This document shows, in pieces, positions 1-8,902 of a stretch of 64,000 nucleotides of DNA. Every line of letters begins with the position of its first letter. Within the stretch, counting starts at the first letter, position 1. The notes beneath the pieces are model-generated. The model searched no databases. It saw only the letters and a program-made list of their open reading frames with translations, and had not been told where the DNA came from. The translations under genes and the position numbers were made by a program. This stretch comes from Saccharothrix violaceirubra (GTDB lineage: Bacteria > Actinomycetota > Actinomycetes > Mycobacteriales > Pseudonocardiaceae), in the NCBI RefSeq assembly GCF_014203755.1, contig NZ_JACHJS010000001.1, positions 1,426,001-1,490,000 of the forward strand, written 5' to 3'.

Positions 1-422
1 TGGTGGTCGCGGAAGTCGACGGCGTGCGGTATGTGAACGACTCCAAGGCGACCAACCCGCACGCGGCCGGTGCGTCGCTGCGGTCCCACGACCACGTCGT
101 GTGGATCGCGGGCGGCCTGCTCAAAGGCGCTTCCGTCGACGATCTCGTGCGCGCCGAAGCGCATCGGCTGCGTGGTGTCGTGCTCATCGGTGCCGATCGC
201 GAGATCATCGCCGCGGCCGTGCGCGCGTACGCGCCTCATGTACCGGTCCACGTGCTCGATGACGCGACCATGTGCGATGCCGTGCACACGGCGCGAACTT
301 TGTCGCAGGCCGGGGACGTCGTCGTGTTGGCGCCGGCAGCCGCGTCCATGGACATGTTCCGTGACTATGCGCACCGCGGCCGTGCGTTCGCGGAAGCGGT
401 CGAGACACTGGTCGAGTCGTAG
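1..422 (+). CDS. murD: UDP-N-acetylmuramoylalanine--D-glutamate ligase, C-terminal part
   Basis: This is the C-terminal 139 residues of MurD, the cytoplasmic ligase that adds D-glutamate to UDP-MurNAc-L-alanine in peptidoglycan precursor synthesis. The gene is cut by the window edge and is read in the third frame. The substrate-binding signature NDSKATNP is visible at residues 12-19 of the part shown, followed by the Mur-ligase C-terminal domain (VVWIAGGLLKG, later VVLAPAAASMDMF). The usual MurD is about 450-480 residues, so roughly two thirds lies upstream. It is the first gene here of the dcw cluster and is separated from ftsW by 62 bases that hold a perfect palindrome. Confidence 0.95.
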   Translation, partial: VVAEVDGVRYVNDSKATNPHAAGASLRSHDHVVWIAGGLLKGASVDDLVRAEAHRLRGVVLIGADREIIAAAVRAYAPHVPVHVLDDATMCDAVHTARTLSQAGDVVVLAPAAASMDMFRDYAHRGRAFAEAVETLVES

Positions 423-450
423 CCGGGACGCGACACGCGGGGGATGTTCG

Positions 451-476
451 CGTCTCCCGCACCGGTGCGGGAGACG
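451..476. promoter_or_regulatory. perfect 26-bp palindrome between murD and ftsW
   Basis: The 26 bases form two exact 13-base arms (CGTCTCCCGCACC and its complement) with no spacer. The right arm contains GGGAG at 469-473, the only purine-rich stretch placed to act as the ftsW ribosome binding site, about 11 bases before the ATG at 485. A transcript hairpin here would bury that site. It could instead be a protein operator or a weak terminator between murD and ftsW; there is no T-run after it. Confidence 0.55.
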
Positions 477-484
477 ATGAGCCC

Positions 485-1924
485 ATGACGACGGAGACCG
501 AGCCGCCACGGCCACGACGACGCGCGGCCAAAGCAGTCGGTGTGCGCGGCTCGTTGACGGCGTGGCTGGGCCGCCCGCTCGCCGACTTCCACCTGCTGCT
601 CGCCGTGTTCGGTGTGCTCACCGTGCTCGGGCTGATCATGGTGCTGTCCGCGTCCGCGCCCGGGGAGGTCGCCGATGGCGCCTCCGCGTACTCGGTGTTC
701 CAGAAGCAGTTGCTGTACGTGGGCGTCGGCGCGGTGATGTTCCTGATCGTGTTGCGCATCCCGCTCAGGCGCATCCGCAACTACAGCATGATGGCGATGC
801 TCGTCTGCGTTGTACTGCTCGGACTCGTGCTTACGCCGCTCGGCACGGTCGCAGGCGGTGCGCAGTCGTGGTTCACGGTCGGGCCGGTGTCCTTCCAGCC
901 GATCGAGGCCGCGAAACTCGCGCTCGCCCTGTGGGGCGCGCACGTACTCGTCACCAAGCGCGCTCTGCTCGACCAATACCGGCACCTGCTCGTGCCCGTC
1001 GTCCCGGTCGCTCTCGTGGTGTTCACGCTGGTGATGCTCCAGCCCGACCTCGGTGGCACGATCACGCTCGGCATCGTGCTGATCAGCCTGCTGTGGTTCG
1101 TCAGCGCTCCGATGCGGGTGTTCGGTGTTCTCGCGACAGCGGCGGTGTCGGCGGCGGTCGTGTTGGCGATCGGGTCGCCGTACCGGCTCAAGCGCGTCGC
1201 CTCCTACCTCAATCCGGAAGCCGATCCGACCGGCGCGGGCATGCAGGCCCGGCAGGCGCTCTTCGCCTTGGCCGAAGGTGGATTTCTGGGCAAGGGACTC
1301 ACCAACGGCAGTTCGAAGTGGCGATACCTGCCCAACGTGCACAGCGATTTCATCTTCGCGGTGATCGGGGAGGAACTCGGTTTCATCGGCGGCATGTTGG
1401 TGCTCGGCCTGTTCGGGTTGCTCGCGTTGGTCGGGCTGCGGATCGCCGCACGCAACACCGACCCGTGGATTCGCATGGTCGCGGCGACGCTCACCGTGTG
1501 GCTGGTGGCGCAGGCCGCGATCAACATCGGTTACGTCGTGCTGCTGTTGCCGGTCACCGGCATCACCCTGCCGATGATCTCGTCCGGTGGCACGTCGATC
1601 GTCACCACCATGATCGTGTTCGGCATCCTCGCCAGCTGTGCCCGCCACGAACCCGATGCGGTGGCCGCGCTGCGTTCGATAGGTCCTGGCCGCGTGGGCG
1701 GAATCCTGCGACTACCTCCGCCGGAGGCGTACAAACCGCCACCCAAACGCAAGGCCGTCCGGCCGACACCTCCACCGCGAAGTCGACGTGCGGCCACGCC
1801 ACCGCCACCGGACGAACGTCGGGTCGCCGGTCGTTCGGCGCCTCCGTCGGACTACCGGCGCCGCGAGACACGTCGCACGCCACCGACCACAGGCCGGAGA
1901 ACCGGACGCGACGGTCGTCGCTGA
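485..1924 (+). CDS. ftsW: lipid II polymerase of the divisome, SEDS family
   Basis: FtsW is the SEDS glycosyltransferase that polymerises lipid II at the septum with its partner class B PBP. The 479-residue product has about ten membrane segments between residues 36 and 390. It carries the family motifs GPVSFQPIEAAKLALALW, QPDLGG, HSDFIFAVIGEELG (residues 286-299, with D288 the likely catalytic aspartate) and PVTGITLPMISSGGTS. Residues from about 395 onward form a basic, proline-rich cytoplasmic tail of about 85 residues, as in other actinobacterial FtsW proteins. It follows murD and precedes murG after an unusually large gap of 722 bases. The start at 485 is the first ATG after the palindrome. 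Confidence 0.95.
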   Translation: MTTETEPPRPRRRAAKAVGVRGSLTAWLGRPLADFHLLLAVFGVLTVLGLIMVLSASAPGEVADGASAYSVFQKQLLYVGVGAVMFLIVLRIPLRRIRNYSMMAMLVCVVLLGLVLTPLGTVAGGAQSWFTVGPVSFQPIEAAKLALALWGAHVLVTKRALLDQYRHLLVPVVPVALVVFTLVMLQPDLGGTITLGIVLISLLWFVSAPMRVFGVLATAAVSAAVVLAIGSPYRLKRVASYLNPEADPTGAGMQARQALFALAEGGFLGKGLTNGSSKWRYLPNVHSDFIFAVIGEELGFIGGMLVLGLFGLLALVGLRIAARNTDPWIRMVAATLTVWLVAQAAINIGYVVLLLPVTGITLPMISSGGTSIVTTMIVFGILASCARHEPDAVAALRSIGPGRVGGILRLPPPEAYKPPPKRKAVRPTPPPRSRRAATPPPPDERRVAGRSAPPSDYRRRETRRTPPTTGRRTGRDGRR

Positions 1925-2054
1925 ACGGTTCCTGTGCCGCGACCGGTAGACGATCGCGTGACGTTCACGTCCGTTTGTCACGAAATCGGTCACCGACGCG
2001 GGTCGTGCGGATCGGAACCGTGCGTTGCACGGCGATCCGGTCCCCGTCGGTAGC

Positions 2055-2405
2055 GGACCGGCGGTCCGTTAGCGGTCATGGGCAGTCGATTGGACGAGTT
2101 GTGTGCCCACGCGACGCGGATTGAGCGGGTCAATGGTCCGGGCTTCGATGTCGGGCGATTGTCGGGTGTGGGTGTGACGTGGTCGCGTCGTGTGCCACTC
2201 CGGAGGCCGTGTCGGGTCGGTGGTCGACGTCTGGTCGCAGGTGCGAGGTGGGTACCACTCTGCGTCCGGGGATGCGTGAAAGCTCGTGTCTGGTGAACCG
2301 GACTGCCGGTCCGGTCGGGGGCGGTGGGGCCTTCGTGGTTTCAGTGATGGACATCCGGTGGGTCGGAGCCGTATGACCGAGAGAAATGGACTACTGGTCC
2401 GCTTT
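2055..2405. repeat. three copies of a dispersed GGACY-N3-GGTCC motif in the ftsW-murG gap
   Basis: The 722-base gap between ftsW and murG holds no convincing gene. It contains three short imperfect palindromes of one design: GGACC-GGC-GGTCC-GTT at 2055-2070, GGACT-GCC-GGTCC-GGT at 2300-2315 and GGACT-ACT-GGTCC-GCTTT at 2388-2405. The same motif occurs in other gaps of this window (near 41.6, 42.7, 47.2 and 51.9 kb). Nothing else definable is visible in the gap, although a promoter for murG could lie here. Confidence 0.5.
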
Positions 2406-2646
2406 AGGTGGTGGGAGCGGGTGTTGTTGTGGACGACTTTGCTGTGCGCGGGTGAAGTGACGCGGTGCGGGCTGTGTGCGTGGGACGGGGACGGGGTGAT
2501 GTCGCGCCCACCGGTACGCGATCGGGTCGCGTGACGGTCAGGGTGTCGGGGATCGGTTTCGGTGACGGCGGATTGGTCGTGGTTGCGTCGGTGTCCACGG
2601 GTGGCGTTGCTAGGCTCGCGGCGTCGCATCGACGCACACCCCAACT

Positions 2647-3765
2647 TTGGAGGTCACCCTGTCCGGCGATCGGCTTGCCCACAACGGTCCGTGCGTGGTG
2701 GTCGCCGGTGGCGGCACCGCCGGGCACATCGAGCCGGCACTGGCCTTGGCGGACGCGGTCAAGCGGCTGCGTCCCGACGCGCGCGTCGTCGCGCTCGGCA
2801 CCGAACGGGGCCTGGAGAACAAGCTTGTGCCCGCGCGCGGTTACCCCCTCGAACTCATCCCGCCGGTCCCCATGCCGCGCAAGCCAAGTCCCGAGCTGCT
2901 GAAGCTGCCGCTCAAGGTCCGCGAATCGGTCAAGCGCACCCGTGAGATCCTGGAGCGGGTCGGCGCGGACATCGTGGTCGGCTTCGGCGGCTATGTTTCC
3001 CTCCCCGCCTACCTCGCCGCACGCGGTCGCGTGCCGATCGTCGTGCACGAGGCCAACGCGAAGACCGGCCTGGCGAACAAGGTCGGTGCCAAGTTCGCCG
3101 AACGCGTCGTCGCCGCCGTCCCCGACTCGGGACTGTCCGACGCCGAGGTCATCGGCATCCCGCTGCGCCACTCGATCACCACCCTCGACCGCGCCGCACT
3201 CCGCGCCCAGGCCCGTGCGCACTTCGGCCTGCACCCGACCGCGCCCACGCTGCTGGTGTTCGGCGGCTCGCAAGGCGCCCGATCCATCAACAACGCGGTA
3301 TCCGGTGCGGCACCCGCGTTCGCCCGCGCGGGCATCGGCGTGCTGCACGCCCACGGGCCCAAGCACACCGTCGCGGTCCAGGCCGTGCCGGGCGCGGCGC
3401 CGTACGTCCCGGTGCCCTACCTGGAACGCATGGACCTCGCGTACGCCGCCGCGGACGCGGTGCTGTGCCGGTCCGGCGCCATGACCGTGGCCGAGGTGTC
3501 GGCCGTCGGCCTGCCCGCCGTGTTCGTCCCGCTTCCGCACGGCAACGGCGAGCAGGCACTCAACGCCCGCCCGGTGGTCGCGGCAGGGGGCGGGCTGCTC
3601 GTGCCCGACGAGGAACTCACCCCGCAGTGGGTCGCGGACAACGTGGTGCCGCTGGTCGCCGACCGTGCCCGGCTCGCCGCGATGACCGCCGCGACGCTGG
3701 GCAGTGGGCACCGCGAGGCCGACGAGGTGCTCGCCCGCATCGTGCTCGAGGTGATCGGGAAGTGA
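2647..3765 (+). CDS. murG: UDP-N-acetylglucosamine--lipid I GlcNAc transferase
   Basis: MurG transfers GlcNAc onto lipid I at the inner face of the membrane to form lipid II. The roughly 370-residue protein shows the glycine-rich loop [20 protein letters not shown] near its N-terminus, [10 protein letters not shown] in the middle, and the UDP-GlcNAc-binding region [20 protein letters not shown] with PHGNGEQ downstream. The start is uncertain. A TTG at 2647 lies on top of the only strong Shine-Dalgarno (GGAGGT, 2649-2654), whereas an in-frame CTG at 2659 sits 4 bases after it, so CTG may be the true start. The stop overlaps the murC start by 4 bases, which implies translational coupling. Confidence 0.95.
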   Translation: MEVTLSGDRLAHNGPCVVVAGGGTAGHIEPALALADAVKRLRPDARVVALGTERGLENKLVPARGYPLELIPPVPMPRKPSPELLKLPLKVRESVKRTREILERVGADIVVGFGGYVSLPAYLAARGRVPIVVHEANAKTGLANKVGAKFAERVVAAVPDSGLSDAEVIGIPLRHSITTLDRAALRAQARAHFGLHPTAPTLLVFGGSQGARSINNAVSGAAPAFARAGIGVLHAHGPKHTVAVQAVPGAAPYVPVPYLERMDLAYAAADAVLCRSGAMTVAEVSAVGLPAVFVPLPHGNGEQALNARPVVAAGGGLLVPDEELTPQWVADNVVPLVADRARLAAMTAATLGSGHREADEVLARIVLEVIGK

Positions 3766-5150
3766 GCGTCCTCGACCGGGTGCACCTGGTCGGCATCGGC
3801 GGTGCCGGCATGAGTGGCATCGCGCGCATCCTGCTCGCGCGTGGTGCGCGTGTGTCGGGTTCCGACGCCAAGGACTCGCGCACGGTGCTCGCGTTGCGCG
3901 CGCAGGGCGCGGCCATCGCGGTCGGGCACGCCGCGGCCAACCTTGACCAGTTCGACGGCGGACCGACCGCGATCGTGGTGTCCACGGCGATCCGCGACGA
4001 CAACCCCGAGCTGGTCGCCGCCCGCGCTCGTGACGTGGTCGTGCTCCGTCGCGCCGAGGCGCTCGCCGCGCTCATGCTCGACCACCGGGTCGCGTGTGTG
4101 GCCGGTACGCACGGCAAGACGTCGACCACGTCCATGCTCACGGTCGCGTTGCAGCACTGCCGACTCGACCCGTCGTTCGCCATCGGTGGCGACCTCAACG
4201 AGTCCGGTGCCAACGCGCACCAGGGGACCGGTGGCGTGTTCGTCGCCGAGGCCGACGAGAGCGACGGCTCGTTCCTCTTCTTCTCGCCGACCGTCGCCGT
4301 GGTCACCAACGTCGAGGCCGACCACCTCGACCACCACGGCACGGTCGAGGCGTACATCGCGGTGTTCGACTCGTTCCTCGAGCGCATCGACCCGCAGGGC
4401 GTGCTCATCGCGTGCGTCGACGACCCGGGAGCCGCCGCGCTCGCCGACCGTGCGACGCAACGCGGTTTGCGTGTCCGCACGTACGGCCGCGCCGCCACGG
4501 GACCCGGCGCCGCGACACTGGTCGACTACAAGCCCGCCGACGGTGGCGGACTCGCGGTCGTCTACATCGACGGCGAGACTGTGGACGTGCGTGTCGCGGT
4601 ACCCGGCGAGCACATGGCCGCGAACGCGATCGCCGCGCTGATCGCCGCGCTCGAACTCGGCGCCGACCGCGCCGGCGTGTTGGAAGGACTCGCCGCGTTC
4701 GGCGGCGTCCGGCGCCGGTTCGAGTTCAAGGGTCGTGCCGGCGGCGTGCGCGTGTACGACGACTACGCACACCACCCCACCGAGGTCTCGGCCCAGCTCG
4801 CCGCCGCGCGTCCGGTCGCGGGCGACGGCAAGCTCGTCGTCGTCTTCCAACCGCACCTGTACTCGCGGACGCGCCTGTTCGCCGCCGAGTTCGGTGCCGC
4901 GCTCGGGCTCGCGGACCAGGTCGTGGTGCTCGACGTGTACGGCGCGCGCGAAGACCCCGAACCCGGTGTGACCGGCGCGCTCGTCGCGGGCGCGGTGCCG
5001 CTCGACGACGGGTTCGTGCACTACGAGCCGTCGTTCGACCGGGTTCCCGCGCTGGTCGCGGGGCTGGTGGCGGACGGCGACCTGGTCGTGACGATGGGAG
5101 CGGGCGACGTGACGATCCTGGGCCCGGAGATCGTGGACGCGCTGGCATGA
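3762..5150 (+). CDS. murC: UDP-N-acetylmuramate--L-alanine ligase
   Basis: MurC adds the first amino acid of the stem peptide, L-alanine, to UDP-MurNAc using ATP. The 462-residue product has the N-terminal UDP-binding motif GIGGAGMSG (residues 11-19), the Mur-ligase P-loop GTHGKTST (115-122), [21 protein letters not shown] and the C-terminal [10 protein letters not shown]. The GTG start at 3762 is chosen because it overlaps the murG stop (gTGA) and places the UDP-binding loop at the normal position. Its own stop overlaps the ftsQ ATG (ATGA). Confidence 0.96.
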   Translation: MSVLDRVHLVGIGGAGMSGIARILLARGARVSGSDAKDSRTVLALRAQGAAIAVGHAAANLDQFDGGPTAIVVSTAIRDDNPELVAARARDVVVLRRAEALAALMLDHRVACVAGTHGKTSTTSMLTVALQHCRLDPSFAIGGDLNESGANAHQGTGGVFVAEADESDGSFLFFSPTVAVVTNVEADHLDHHGTVEAYIAVFDSFLERIDPQGVLIACVDDPGAAALADRATQRGLRVRTYGRAATGPGAATLVDYKPADGGGLAVVYIDGETVDVRVAVPGEHMAANAIAALIAALELGADRAGVLEGLAAFGGVRRRFEFKGRAGGVRVYDDYAHHPTEVSAQLAAARPVAGDGKLVVVFQPHLYSRTRLFAAEFGAALGLADQVVVLDVYGAREDPEPGVTGALVAGAVPLDDGFVHYEPSFDRVPALVAGLVADGDLVVTMGAGDVTILGPEIVDALA

Positions 5151-5872
5151 GCGACCGGACGGCACGCCGTCGCACCGCGGCGCGACGGCGTCCGTCCGGT
5201 GGGCTGCCCACGCGGGCCACCGCGTTGCGCCGTCGCGCGGTCGCACTGCTGACCGCGCTCACCGTCATCGGGGTGGTGGTCGTCGTCTGGTTCACCCCCA
5301 CGTTCGGTGTGCGCGAGGTCGCGGTCGACGGTCTGCGCGAGATGAATGCCGACGAAGTGCGCGCCGCCGCCGCGGTAGCGGACGGCTCGCCGCTGGTCAG
5401 GCTCGACGTCGAAGGCATCGCGAGCCGGGTGCGCGCGTTGCCGCGCGTCGGTGGTGTCACGGTGGAACGCGAGCTTCCCGGCACCGTGCGTCTCACCGTG
5501 GACGAGCGCGATCCCGTCGGTGTGATCAAGGCGACTGACGGGGTGCATCTCGTCGACGAGACCGGCAAGGACTACGCCACGGTCGCGCAGGCGCCGATCG
5601 GACTGCCCGAGTTGAAGCTCGGCGGTGACGACCGCGCACTCGTCGCGGCCGTCGGAGTGCTCATCCGGTTGCCCGACTCGGTGCGGACCCTCGTGCAGAC
5701 CGTGTCGGCGACCACGCCCGCCGACGTGACACTCCACCTCACCGAAGGGCGCGAGGCCAGGTGGGGCACGGTCGACGACACACCGCGCAAAGCCGACGTG
5801 CTCCTGGTCCTGCTGACCAGGAAGGGCTCGGTGTTCGACGTGACAAGCCCCGAACTGCCGACCGTGTCGTGA
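5147..5872 (+). CDS. ftsQ: cell division protein FtsQ/DivIB
   Basis: FtsQ is a bitopic membrane protein that links early and late divisome components. The 241-residue product has a basic cytoplasmic N-terminus (residues 1-30), one membrane segment (about 31-49), a POTRA domain starting at [18 protein letters not shown] (about 55-125) and an extracytoplasmic beta domain. Length and architecture fit the actinobacterial family. The ATG overlaps the murC stop. In most dcw clusters ftsZ follows directly; here a DinB-fold gene lies in between. Confidence 0.92.
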   Translation: MSDRTARRRTAARRRPSGGLPTRATALRRRAVALLTALTVIGVVVVVWFTPTFGVREVAVDGLREMNADEVRAAAAVADGSPLVRLDVEGIASRVRALPRVGGVTVERELPGTVRLTVDERDPVGVIKATDGVHLVDETGKDYATVAQAPIGLPELKLGGDDRALVAAVGVLIRLPDSVRTLVQTVSATTPADVTLHLTEGREARWGTVDDTPRKADVLLVLLTRKGSVFDVTSPELPTVS

Positions 5873-5937
5873 TTCACAGCGCGTACCGGTGGGTTAATCC
5901 GATCGTGTTCGTCCCAGCGCGCGGACATACTGCCGCC

Positions 5938-6450
5938 ATGACTTCAGAAGTGATCGACGACCGGGTCGAGGTACCGTTCACCGGCTCGGAAAAAGAGCTG
6001 CTCAGCGCCTTTCTGGACTACCTGCGCGGCACGATCGCGCTCAAGTGCGCGGGCCTGTCCGAAGAGGATGCGCGGCGCGTCGTGCTGCCGTCACCGCTGA
6101 CCACGGCGGCCGGGATCGTGAAGCACCTGCGCTGGGTGGAGAACTACTGGTTTCGGGTGGCCCTGGCCGGGGAACCAAGCAGCGCGCCGTATACGCGCGA
6201 AGACCCGGACGCCGACTGGAGGGTCGAGCCGGGCGAGACGATCTCCGGTTTGCTCGCCGACTACGCTGCGGAGTGCACGGCCAGTCGTTCGTACGTCGAC
6301 GGAGTGGAACTCGACCACGAGGTCCCGTTCCGCGGCGACCGACGGCTTTCCGTGCGCTGGGTGTTGATCCACATGATCGAGGAGACGGGTCGGCACGCGG
6401 GACACCTGGACGCGGTGCGCGAACTGCTCGACGGGACGACCGGCGAGTAG
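5938..6450 (+). CDS. DinB/DUF664-family protein
   Basis: The 170-residue product resembles the DinB-like four-helix metal-dependent superfamily (DUF664, sometimes called mini-circle proteins). Several members are thiol-dependent S-transferases; the substrate here is unknown. Typical family elements are LLSAFLDYLRGTIALKCAGLSEEDAR at the N-terminus (given here only as a region, residues about 20-45), LSVRWVLIHMIEETGRHAGH near the C-terminus, and histidines spaced as a three-histidine metal site (KHLRW, HMIEE, RHAGH). The ATG at 5938 is preferred over upstream in-frame codons because the homologous part begins there. It sits between ftsQ and ftsZ on the same strand, with 65 bases before it and 207 bases between its stop and the ftsZ start. 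Confidence 0.8.
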   Translation: MTSEVIDDRVEVPFTGSEKELLSAFLDYLRGTIALKCAGLSEEDARRVVLPSPLTTAAGIVKHLRWVENYWFRVALAGEPSSAPYTREDPDADWRVEPGETISGLLADYAAECTASRSYVDGVELDHEVPFRGDRRLSVRWVLIHMIEETGRHAGHLDAVRELLDGTTGE

Positions 6451-6538
6451 ACCTCGCTCACCCGGTCGGGACAAGACACGGCGTGGCTGCTGGACCAAGG
6501 CATTCCCGATGCATAACGTCCAGCAGGAACATACGGGG

Positions 6539-6600
6539 TTGACATAACTCTGCACCTCTGGTGAAGGGTTTCAATCCGGGTGGAGATCCGTCCGGGCTGT
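6539..6600 (+). promoter_or_regulatory. possible ftsZ promoter region
   Basis: The 207 bases upstream of the ftsZ start include a perfect -35 hexamer TTGACA at 6539-6544. No good -10 follows at 17 bases, so the assignment is weak; CATAAC at 6543-6548 might itself be a -10. The unusually A/T-rich stretch and long leader fit ftsZ having its own transcription start in addition to read-through from ftsQ. Confidence 0.3.
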
Positions 6601-6657
6601 GACACCGGTGGTCATCCACTCCAGCACCAGCACGGACACGATCAGGAAGGCGGCCCG

Positions 6658-7974
6658 ATGACGCCCCCGCACAACTACCTCGCGGTGATAAAGGTCGTCG
6701 GCATCGGCGGCGGCGGCGTGAACGCCGTCAACCGGATGATCGAGGTCGGGCTCAAGGGCGTCGAGTTCATCGCGGTGAACACCGACGCGCAGGCGTTGCT
6801 GATGTCCGACGCCGACGTGAAGCTCGACATCGGCCGTGAACTGACCCGCGGCCTGGGCGCGGGCGCGAACCCCGAGGTCGGCCACAAGGCCGCGGAGGAC
6901 CACCGCGAGGAGATCGAGGAGGTCCTCAAGGGGGCCGACATGGTCTTCGTGACGGCGGGCGAGGGCGGCGGCACGGGTACCGGCGGCGCGCCGGTCGTCG
7001 CGTCGATCGCGCGCAAGCTCGGCGCGCTGACCATCGGTGTGGTCACCAGGCCGTTCTCGTTCGAGGGCAAGCGCCGGGCCAAGCAGGCCGAAGAGGGCAT
7101 CCAGGCGCTGCGCAACGAGTGCGACACGCTCATCGTCATCCCCAACGACCGGCTGCTCCAGCTCGGCGACATCGGCGTCTCGTTGATGGACGCCTTCCGC
7201 TCGGCGGACGAGGTGCTGCTGTCCGGTGTCCAGGGCATCACCGACCTGATCACCACGCCCGGTCTGATCAACCTGGACTTCGCCGATGTCAAGTCGGTCA
7301 TGTCCGGCGCCGGTTCGGCGTTGATGGGCATCGGTTCGGCGCGCGGTGAGGGACGGGCCGTGCAAGCCGCCCAGAAGGCGATCAACTCGCCGCTGCTGGA
7401 GGCGTCCATGGAGGGTGCGCACGGCGTGCTGCTGTCGATCGCGGGCGGGTCGGACCTCGGCCTGTTCGAGATCAACGAGTCGGCGTCGCTGGTGCAGGAG
7501 GCCGCGCACCCGGACGCCAACATCATCTTCGGTACGGTGATCGACGACTCGCTCGGCGACGAGGTCCGGGTCACGGTCATCGCGGCGGGGTTCGACAGCG
7601 GCGGACCGACGCACAAGAAGCTCGAACCCCAGGCGCTGTCGTCGCCGCCCCGGGGGACACCGATGGTGTCCGGGCAGGCGGGTCACGTCAACCCGAACCC
7701 GGCACCGCCGGTCGAGCAGGCGGTGCCGCAGCGTCCGATCGTCCCGCCGCAGCCGCAGCACTCCCAGCCGGCGCAACCGCAGCACCAGCCGCAGCACGCC
7801 CAGGGCAACGGCGGGTACGGCACGTCGTCCACGGTGCCGCAGTCGGTACCCCAGCCGGTGCACCGGACGCTGCCCACGTCGTTGCCGACCTCGGGCACGT
7901 TGCCCAGCCGTGCGGTGCCCGTGACCGACGATCCGGACGACGAGGTCGACGTTCCGCCGTTCATGCGTCGCTGA
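6658..7974 (+). CDS. ftsZ: cell division GTPase, tubulin homologue
   Basis: FtsZ polymerises into the cytokinetic ring. The 438-residue product has the N-terminal nucleotide-binding region [13 protein letters not shown] (residues 15-27), the tubulin signature GGGTGTG (103-109) and the T7 loop NLDFADV. A proline/glutamine-rich linker of about 120 residues follows, ending in the conserved C-terminal peptide [12 protein letters not shown], which binds SepF and FtsW. The ATG at 6658 is chosen because AGGAAGG lies 9 bases upstream and the protein then begins [17 protein letters not shown], the usual actinobacterial N-terminus. A strong terminator hairpin follows. Confidence 0.97.
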   Translation: MTPPHNYLAVIKVVGIGGGGVNAVNRMIEVGLKGVEFIAVNTDAQALLMSDADVKLDIGRELTRGLGAGANPEVGHKAAEDHREEIEEVLKGADMVFVTAGEGGGTGTGGAPVVASIARKLGALTIGVVTRPFSFEGKRRAKQAEEGIQALRNECDTLIVIPNDRLLQLGDIGVSLMDAFRSADEVLLSGVQGITDLITTPGLINLDFADVKSVMSGAGSALMGIGSARGEGRAVQAAQKAINSPLLEASMEGAHGVLLSIAGGSDLGLFEINESASLVQEAAHPDANIIFGTVIDDSLGDEVRVTVIAAGFDSGGPTHKKLEPQALSSPPRGTPMVSGQAGHVNPNPAPPVEQAVPQRPIVPPQPQHSQPAQPQHQPQHAQGNGGYGTSSTVPQSVPQPVHRTLPTSLPTSGTLPSRAVPVTDDPDDEVDVPPFMRR

Positions 7975-7978
7975 CCGC

Positions 7979-8004
7979 CCACCGCGCACGTCCGTGCGCG
8001 GTGG
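7979..8004 (+). terminator. terminator hairpin after ftsZ
   Basis: CCACCGCGCAC and GTGCGCGGTGG form an 11-bp perfect stem with the loop GTCC, starting 4 bases after the ftsZ stop. It lacks a U-tract, which is common for actinobacterial terminators. Transcription into pgeF would then need read-through or a promoter in the repeat region that follows. Confidence 0.65.
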
Positions 8005-8068
8005 CGCGGCACGGTCGTGCGCTCGGGGAGCGATCCACGTGGCCGGGACCGTGTGTGGTCGTGTGTCT

Positions 8069-8150
8069 GTTTCTGTCGCGCTGCCGTGTACACAAACGCG
8101 TTTGTGTACACGGGGGGTGCGACGAACGCGTTTCGGTACCCGTGCCGTGT
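8069..8150. repeat. 30-bp-period intergenic repeat with a perfect 30-bp palindrome
   Basis: Two full units and a partial one follow each other: 8069-8099, 8100-8129 and 8130-8150. They begin GTTTCTGTCGCG, GTTTGTGTACAC and GTTTCGGTACCC respectively. The junction of the first two creates a perfect 30-bp palindrome at 8084-8113 (arms CCGTGTACACAAACG and its complement, no spacer). Related units occur at about 19.25, 30.69, 41.46 and 46.76 kb. The function is unknown. It lies between the ftsZ terminator and pgeF, so it could also act as an operator for pgeF. Confidence 0.6.
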
Positions 8151-8197
8151 CCACTCCGGCGACGGGGTCGTGCCGCGGTGCGTGGCAGGCTGTCCAC

Positions 8198-8902
8198 GTG
8201 CAGATCCGTCGTGTGGTGACCACCAGGGAAGGTGGGGCCTCGCGTCCCCCCTTCGACACGTTCAACCTCGGCGACCACGTCGGTGACGACACCGACGCCG
8301 TCGCGGCCAACCGCCGGCGACTGGCCGAGGGGATCGGACTCGCGCCCGACCGGCTCGTGTGGATGGAACAGGTGCACGGACGCACGGTCGGTGTCGTCGA
8401 CGGTCCACGCGCCCGCGCGGTGGAGGCGACCGACGCGCTGGTCACCGATCAGGTCGGGCTTGGTCTGGTCGTCCTGGTCGCCGATTGCGTCCCCGTCCTG
8501 CTCGGCGACCCGGTCGCGGGAGTGGTCGGTGCGGTGCACGCCGGCCGGGTCGGCGCACGGGTCGGCGTCGTCACCGCCGCGCTCGACGCGATGGAGGGAC
8601 TCGGCGCGGTACGTGAACGGATCGAGGTGCTGTTGGGGCCCGCGGTCTGCGGCGCGTGTTACGAGGTGCCCTTCGACATGCGTGCCGACGTCGACAAGCA
8701 CCTGCCCGGCAGTGCGGCCAAGACCCGGGCCGGGAAGCCGGCGCTCGACCTGCGCGCGGGCATCTGGCAGCAGCTCGCCGATTCCGGGGTGACCCGCGTC
8801 GGCGTCGACCCGAGGTGCACCGTCGAGGAACGCACGCTGTTCAGCCATCGACGCGATCCCGGTACCGGGCGCTTCGCCGGCGTCGTCTGGGTGGACGCGT
8901 GA
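8198..8902 (+). CDS. pgeF: peptidoglycan editing factor PgeF (YfiH/laccase-domain family)
   Basis: PgeF-type proteins are zinc enzymes that hydrolyse mis-incorporated UDP-MurNAc-L-Ser (shown for E. coli YfiH); some relatives have purine nucleoside phosphorylase or polyphenol oxidase activity. The 234-residue product carries the metal triad of the family: H60 in EQVHG, C96 in VADCVPV and H113 in AVHAG. The GTG at 8198 gives the expected N-terminus (TTREGGASRPPFDTFNLG). The next gene, yggS, starts within its stop codon. The location between ftsZ and yggS is the common actinobacterial arrangement. Confidence 0.9.
   Translation: MQIRRVVTTREGGASRPPFDTFNLGDHVGDDTDAVAANRRRLAEGIGLAPDRLVWMEQVHGRTVGVVDGPRARAVEATDALVTDQVGLGLVVLVADCVPVLLGDPVAGVVGAVHAGRVGARVGVVTAALDAMEGLGAVRERIEVLLGPAVCGACYEVPFDMRADVDKHLPGSAAKTRAGKPALDLRAGIWQQLADSGVTRVGVDPRCTVEERTLFSHRRDPGTGRFAGVVWVDA

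Noticed and set aside
1925..2646. A small gene in the ftsW-murG gap
   Set aside because: Short frames there have no ribosome binding site, no recognisable motif and atypical base use by codon position; only the palindromic motifs are supportable.
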